Assembly (NCBI GenBank): GCA_007859745.1 | Contig: SMLU01000001.1 | Location: 2,480,001-2,544,000 of the forward strand | Direction of reading: 5' to 3' | Length of the DNA: 64,000 nt | Source of the DNA: Phycisphaerae bacterium RAS1 | GTDB lineage: Bacteria > Planctomycetota > Phycisphaerae > UBA1845 > Fen-1342 | In this document: piece after piece, positions 60,920 to 64,000 of the stretch | Layout of the letters: every line of letters starts with the position of its first letter | How positions within the stretch are numbered: position 1 is the stretch's first letter | Notes under the pieces: generated by a model | Databases searched by the model: none | The model's input: only the letters and a program-made list of their open reading frames with translations | Told to the model about the DNA's origin: nothing | Translations under genes and position numbers: made by a program

Positions 60920-62368
60920 ATGTTTGCGGCCGGCCCCCTGCGCGCCGTAGCGGCCGGCCTCCGTGCCGGCCGTAGTGAGCAAACGCCCCCCCCGCACTCA
61001 ACGGCCGGCACGGGGGCCGGCCTCTACGGCGCGCAGGGGACCGGCCGCTACCGCGCGTCGATCCGCGGCGAAGCCTCGCTCCGCATCCTGACGGCAATCG
61101 GTATTGCGTTCCCGCCGTTCGCTTTCTCCCAAACGCCCGCATCTGCGCCCGCGTCACGCCCCGTGTCCCCGTCTGCCAGCGCCGCCGCCGGCCCCGCCGC
61201 GGACGAATCCAACTGGCCGACTTTTCGCGGCGACGCCCTTCACACCGGCGAGTCCCCCGCGACGCTCCCCGAAAAACTGGCCCTCCGCTGGCGATTCTCG
61301 TCCAAGGAAGGCTTCAACTCATCTGCCGCGATCGTCGGCGGAGTCGTCTACGTCGGCAACGACGACGGAAACCTCTACGCGCTCGCGTTGTCAGACGGCA
61401 AGCCGCGCTGGACCTATGCCGCCAAGGGCCCAATCGAGTCATCGCCCACCGTCGCGGATGGCGCCGTCTACTTCGGCGACGATGAAGGCATCTTCCACGC
61501 GGTTCGCGCGACGGACGGCACGCCGCTCTGGACCTTTCAAACCGGAACACAAATCATCGCTTCCGCTTGCGTCGTCGGCGACTCCGTGCTCTGTGGCTCA
61601 TATGACGGCGGCCTCTATTGCCTGACGCGCGTGCGCGGCGATCTACGCTGGAAGTACACCATCGAAGACAAGATTCACGCCACACCCGCAATCGTCGACG
61701 GCCTGGCGCTGCTCTCCGGCTGCGACGGGAACCTGCACGTTGTACGGCTCGCCGATGGCTCGCCGCAGCGCGTCATTCCGCTCGGCACCGCCAGCGGCTC
61801 CTCGGCCTCCATCCTCGGCGACATCGCGGTCGCAGGAACATACGGTAACCAGGTGCTCGCCGTGAACTGGCGCGACGGCGCCATCGCGTGGACTTACGAG
61901 CATCCTGAAAAACAGTTCCCCTTCCTCTGCTCACCGGCTGTCGCCCGGCCCAGTGTCGCCCGGCCGCCCCCGGCCGGGAACGTAGCCCGGCCGCCCCCGG
62001 CCGGGAACGTAGCATCCGGCCCGTCCCCCGTTGCCCCGGCCGGTGGACCGGCCTCGACGCCCCCAAGCCCGTCCGCAACCATCATCATCGGCGGCCGCGA
62101 CAAGCTGCTCCGTGCCCTCGACGCGGCCGACGGAAAAACGCGCTGGGAATTCGCCACCCGCGGCCGAATCGACTCCTCGCCGGTAATCTGCGGCGGCCGC
62201 GTCTACGTCGGCTCCAACGACGGCAATCTGTACATCGTCGACGTGGCGACCGGCAAGGAACTCGGCCGTTTCGAAGCCGGCGGCGCGATCACCGCCTCCC
62301 CCGCCATCGCCGCCGGCCGCGTCGTGATCGGCACCGCGGATGGAGTGCTCTACTGCCTGGGTGGATGA
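60920..62368 (+). CDS. PQQ-type beta-propeller protein (BamB-like)
   Basis: Repeated blades of the PQQ/BamB type are clear: SSAAIVGGVVYVGNDDGNLYALALSDGKPRW, SSPTVADGAVYFGDDEGIFHAV, SSPVICGGRVYVGSNDGNLYIVDVATGKEL, each with a YALDA-G-W-like tryptophan docking end. A secretion signal is plausible only at about residues 50-70 (LRILTAIGIAFPPFAFSQ). The first ATG choices (60908, 60920) lie before a REPIN, so the first ~45 residues are repeat-encoded or the real start was displaced. A second repeat-like insertion (27-bp unit twice, giving ARPPPAGNV twice) sits in frame near 61958-62011. Confidence 0.75.
   Translation: MFAAGPLRAVAAGLRAGRSEQTPPPHSTAGTGAGLYGAQGTGRYRASIRGEASLRILTAIGIAFPPFAFSQTPASAPASRPVSPSASAAAGPAADESNWPTFRGDALHTGESPATLPEKLALRWRFSSKEGFNSSAAIVGGVVYVGNDDGNLYALALSDGKPRWTYAAKGPIESSPTVADGAVYFGDDEGIFHAVRATDGTPLWTFQTGTQIIASACVVGDSVLCGSYDGGLYCLTRVRGDLRWKYTIEDKIHATPAIVDGLALLSGCDGNLHVVRLADGSPQRVIPLGTASGSSASILGDIAVAGTYGNQVLAVNWRDGAIAWTYEHPEKQFPFLCSPAVARPSVARPPPAGNVARPPPAGNVASGPSPVAPAGGPASTPPSPSATIIIGGRDKLLRALDAADGKTRWEFATRGRIDSSPVICGGRVYVGSNDGNLYIVDVATGKELGRFEAGGAITASPAIAAGRVVIGTADGVLYCLGG
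60929..61050. repeat. large REPIN over the 5' end of the beta-propeller gene
   Basis: Inner arms GTAGCGGCCGGCC and GGCCGGCCTCTAC, plus outer arms CCCCTGCGCGCCG and CGGCGCGCAGGGG, make a long two-layer hairpin around a C-rich loop. It lies between the glmS stop and the signal-peptide-coding part of the next gene. Confidence 0.85.
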
Positions 62369-62465
62369 CGCTGCCTGCCCGACTGGCGTGTGGGGTGCCT
62401 AAGTGGAGTCCATCCAAGTTGTTATAATCTAGCAGGCGTTATGACTCCGAGCTGAGGGTCGTCTG

Positions 62466-62699
62466 ATGGAAAACTCCCGTATCACATTCGATCCAGCTCG
62501 CATGCGCGGACAGGCGTGCATTCGCAACCTGCGTATCCCCGTCGCGACCGTCGTGCGCTGCGTCGCGAGCCGCATGACCATGCCCGAAATCCTGGCGGCC
62601 TATCCCGAACTCGAGGAAGCCGACATAGATGCCGCCCTGCAGTACGCGGCGACACTGACCGAAGACCGCGTTATTCCACTCGTGCAGACGCCATCGTGA
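62466..62699 (+). CDS. DUF433 antitoxin (VapB45-like)
   Basis: The 77-residue protein reads RMRGQACIRNLRIPVATVVRCVASRMTMPEILAAYPELEEADIDAALQYAA, the full DUF433 winged-helix pattern with GxxCIRxxRIPV. DUF433 genes usually precede a DUF5615 toxin, as here. Its stop overlaps the toxin GTG as GTGA. GAGGG lies upstream of ATG 62466. Confidence 0.88.
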   Translation: MENSRITFDPARMRGQACIRNLRIPVATVVRCVASRMTMPEILAAYPELEEADIDAALQYAATLTEDRVIPLVQTPS

Positions 62700-63082
62700 T
62701 TCGGCTACTGCTCGACGCTTCCCTATCCCATCTCATTGCCACACCGCTGACGTCGGCCGGATACGACGTAGTCCACATCGGTCAGCTTGGAATGTTGACG
62801 GCCGATGACCGAAGCATCATGCAGCGTGCGGCGGCTGACGGACGCGTCGTTCTCGCACAAGAGACGGACTTTGGAACGCTGCTGGCCCAGCAGCGCGCCT
62901 TGAGGCCGTCTGTGGTCCTGCTTCGCGTACGGAACGGACGCCCGGCGCATCAAGCGCGTTTGCTCCTCGAAGCGCTCCCGCAGATCAGCAGCGATCTGGA
63001 GCGGGGCGCGATCGCGGTGGTCACGGACGCCGCAATTCGGGTTAGACAACTGCCGGTCGAGCGAGGATCCGCCGAGCCGTAG
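62696..63082 (+). CDS. DUF5615 PIN-like toxin
   Basis: The 128-residue protein starts at GTG 62696 inside the antitoxin stop. LLLDASLSHLIATPL, GYDVVHIGQLGMLTADDRSIMQRAAADGRVVLAQETDFGTLLA is the Mut7-C/DUF5615 PIN-like fold with acidic residues in LLLDAS and ETDFG; the canonical DxxxP-opening Asp is kept. It should be a nuclease held in check by the DUF433 partner. Confidence 0.87.
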   Translation: MIRLLLDASLSHLIATPLTSAGYDVVHIGQLGMLTADDRSIMQRAAADGRVVLAQETDFGTLLAQQRALRPSVVLLRVRNGRPAHQARLLLEALPQISSDLERGAIAVVTDAAIRVRQLPVERGSAEP

Positions 63083-63218
63083 AACGCAGACCAGACCGGC
63101 GTTCATGAGATTACCGCCGTCTTGGGCGATCGCTCAACCGGGAGCAATCAGCCGCACCAGCGCCAGTTTCGCGAACCAAATCACCCCGCCGCGCGTCTAA
63201 TCTCCGAACGAGGACGCG

Positions 63219-63815
63219 ATGACTCGCCCGACCGCAAGCGATGAAGAGCTTCTGGCTTCGTTTCGCAACGGGCAGCGCAGTGCGCTCGACGCGCTCGCGC
63301 GCCGCTACGAGCCGCCCATGCTGGGCCTGGCCCGCGGCCTCCTGAGCGGCCGGACCGACCTTGCCTGCGACGCCGTGCAGGAAACCTGGCTGCGCGTCAT
63401 CCGCTTCCGTGACACGTTCAACGGACGCAGCAGCGTGAAAACCTGGGTCTATCGCATCCTGATCAACCAATGCCACAGCCTGCGGCGGATGACCGGGCCG
63501 GAAGCGTGCGGCGCCGCGACGATGTGGCGAGACGATGAACCTTCCCAAGCCGCGAAGGCCGCCGCACGCGGACCCGCAGCTCCCGCCGAGCCGCATGCCG
63601 CCGCAGAGCGCGCCGAGACGCGCGCCGGCTTGCGCGACGCGCTGGAGCGGCTGCCGTCGGACCGCCGCGGCGTGCTGCTGCTGTGCTACCACGAAGGCCT
63701 GACGCACGAAGCCGTGGCCGAGATCCTCCATATTCCGCTGGGAACTCTGAAATCCCGACTGCACGCCGCCCTCGAAGAGTTGCGCGGCCTGCTCTGTTCG
63801 GAGGACCGAACATGA
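63219..63815 (+). CDS. ECF RNA polymerase sigma factor
   Basis: The 198-residue sigma factor has region 2 (DACDAVQETWLRVIRFRDTF region, VKTWVYRILINQCHSLRR) and region 4 (LERLPSDRRGVLLLCYHEGLTHEAVAEILHIPLGTLKSRLHAALEEL). GAGGAC precedes ATG 63219. The stop overlaps the next start by four bases (ATGA), so the partner gene is coupled. Confidence 0.92.
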   Translation: MTRPTASDEELLASFRNGQRSALDALARRYEPPMLGLARGLLSGRTDLACDAVQETWLRVIRFRDTFNGRSSVKTWVYRILINQCHSLRRMTGPEACGAATMWRDDEPSQAAKAAARGPAAPAEPHAAAERAETRAGLRDALERLPSDRRGVLLLCYHEGLTHEAVAEILHIPLGTLKSRLHAALEELRGLLCSEDRT

Positions 63816-64000
63816 CTCCGACGCCGCCGGATGAACTCGAGCGCGGCTTGCGCGAATTGACGGCCTGGGTAGAACCGGCGCCTCAGCTCTGGAAGGCAGC
63901 GCTGCGCGCCGCGGACGCGACGCGCGCTCGCTCCGGCAGAATCTGGACGCTGAGGCCCTCCCGTCGTCAGTTCGACGTCGCGCTCGTCGGCGTGGTCGCG
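63812..64000 (+). CDS. probable anti-sigma factor, 3' end outside window
   Basis: A 63-codon partial frame starts at ATG 63812 inside the sigma stop: TPTPPDELERGLRELTAWVEPAPQLW, then basic residues and the beginning of a hydrophobic segment (FDVALVGVVA) at the edge. Coupling to an ECF sigma gene and the coming membrane helix suggest an anti-sigma factor. Confidence 0.65.
   Translation, partial: MTPTPPDELERGLRELTAWVEPAPQLWKAALRAADATRARSGRIWTLRPSRRQFDVALVGVVA

Noticed and set aside
1-64000. tRNA or rRNA genes
   Set aside because: No cloverleaf, CCA-proximal TTCGA-type arm or rRNA segment was recognised in any intergenic region by eye. A covariance-model scan would be decisive.

Overview
The window is high-GC bacterial chromosome. 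Its content points to a planctomycete, probably of the class Phycisphaerae: many secreted proteins with dockerin-type EF-hand repeats (GD..CDG.VN.LD.N) and no cohesin partner, a prepilin-like protein ending in an H-X9-DG-type ADGH motif, short zinc ribbons of the C..CGY...G......CPECG type on membrane proteins, sigma/anti-sigma pairs, and several families of palindromic intergenic repeats. No ribosomal RNA or tRNA gene was recognised by eye. The species cannot be fixed from sequence alone.

Layout. 1-2.9 kb and 22.3-25.3 kb hold two copies of one divergent module: a minus-strand secreted dockerin protein facing a plus-strand glycine-rich repeat protein. The plus-strand gene is broken in both copies, by an in-frame TGA in the first and by two frameshifts in the second. 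3.2-9.4 kb holds secreted and membrane proteins of unknown role plus a DUF255 thioredoxin-domain protein. 9.9-16.1 kb is a metabolic run: phosphoglucomutase/phosphomannomutase, alpha-glucan phosphorylase, leucyl aminopeptidase and GTP cyclohydrolase I. 16.2-22.2 kb holds a methyltransferase, an AIM24-like protein with a lipoprotein, a CAAX-type protease, a polyprenyl glycosylphosphotransferase and IspH. An IS5-like element follows at 25.4-26.3 kb.

26.3-33.9 kb is mostly minus strand: an ADP-forming acyl-CoA synthetase, a periplasmic coiled-coil protein, VanZ-like and ParA proteins, a histidine kinase with a c-type haem motif, and a parvulin-type isomerase. Two enlarged signal peptidases with zinc ribbons (34.0-37.4 kb) are followed by LptB, D-aminoacyl-tRNA deacylase and a GH46-type chitosanase lipoprotein. 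40.2-42.3 kb is a sigma-factor locus. 43.7-47.1 kb pairs an Hsp70 (DnaK/HscA type) with an Isc-type 2Fe-2S ferredoxin; a HEPN-type protein and an unknown partner lie between them. 47.2-54 kb holds small accessory genes, a kinase-like phosphotransferase, a prepilin-like protein and a cluster of secreted proteins. 54-64 kb holds an aldo/keto reductase, an O-methyltransferase, a FecR-like protein, an HPt protein, GlmS, a PQQ-type beta-propeller, a DUF433/DUF5615 toxin-antitoxin pair and an ECF sigma factor with the start of its anti-sigma gene.

The most striking signal is the repeat landscape. Many intergenic regions carry paired inverted hairpins that begin with GTAG and end with CTAC, which is the layout of REP/REPIN elements moved by RAYT transposases. 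In at least six genes the TAG stop codon is the TAG of such an element's foot. Related palindromes also appear inside a beta-propeller gene in frame, and as a perfect eight-copy 26-bp array at 9.6-9.8 kb.
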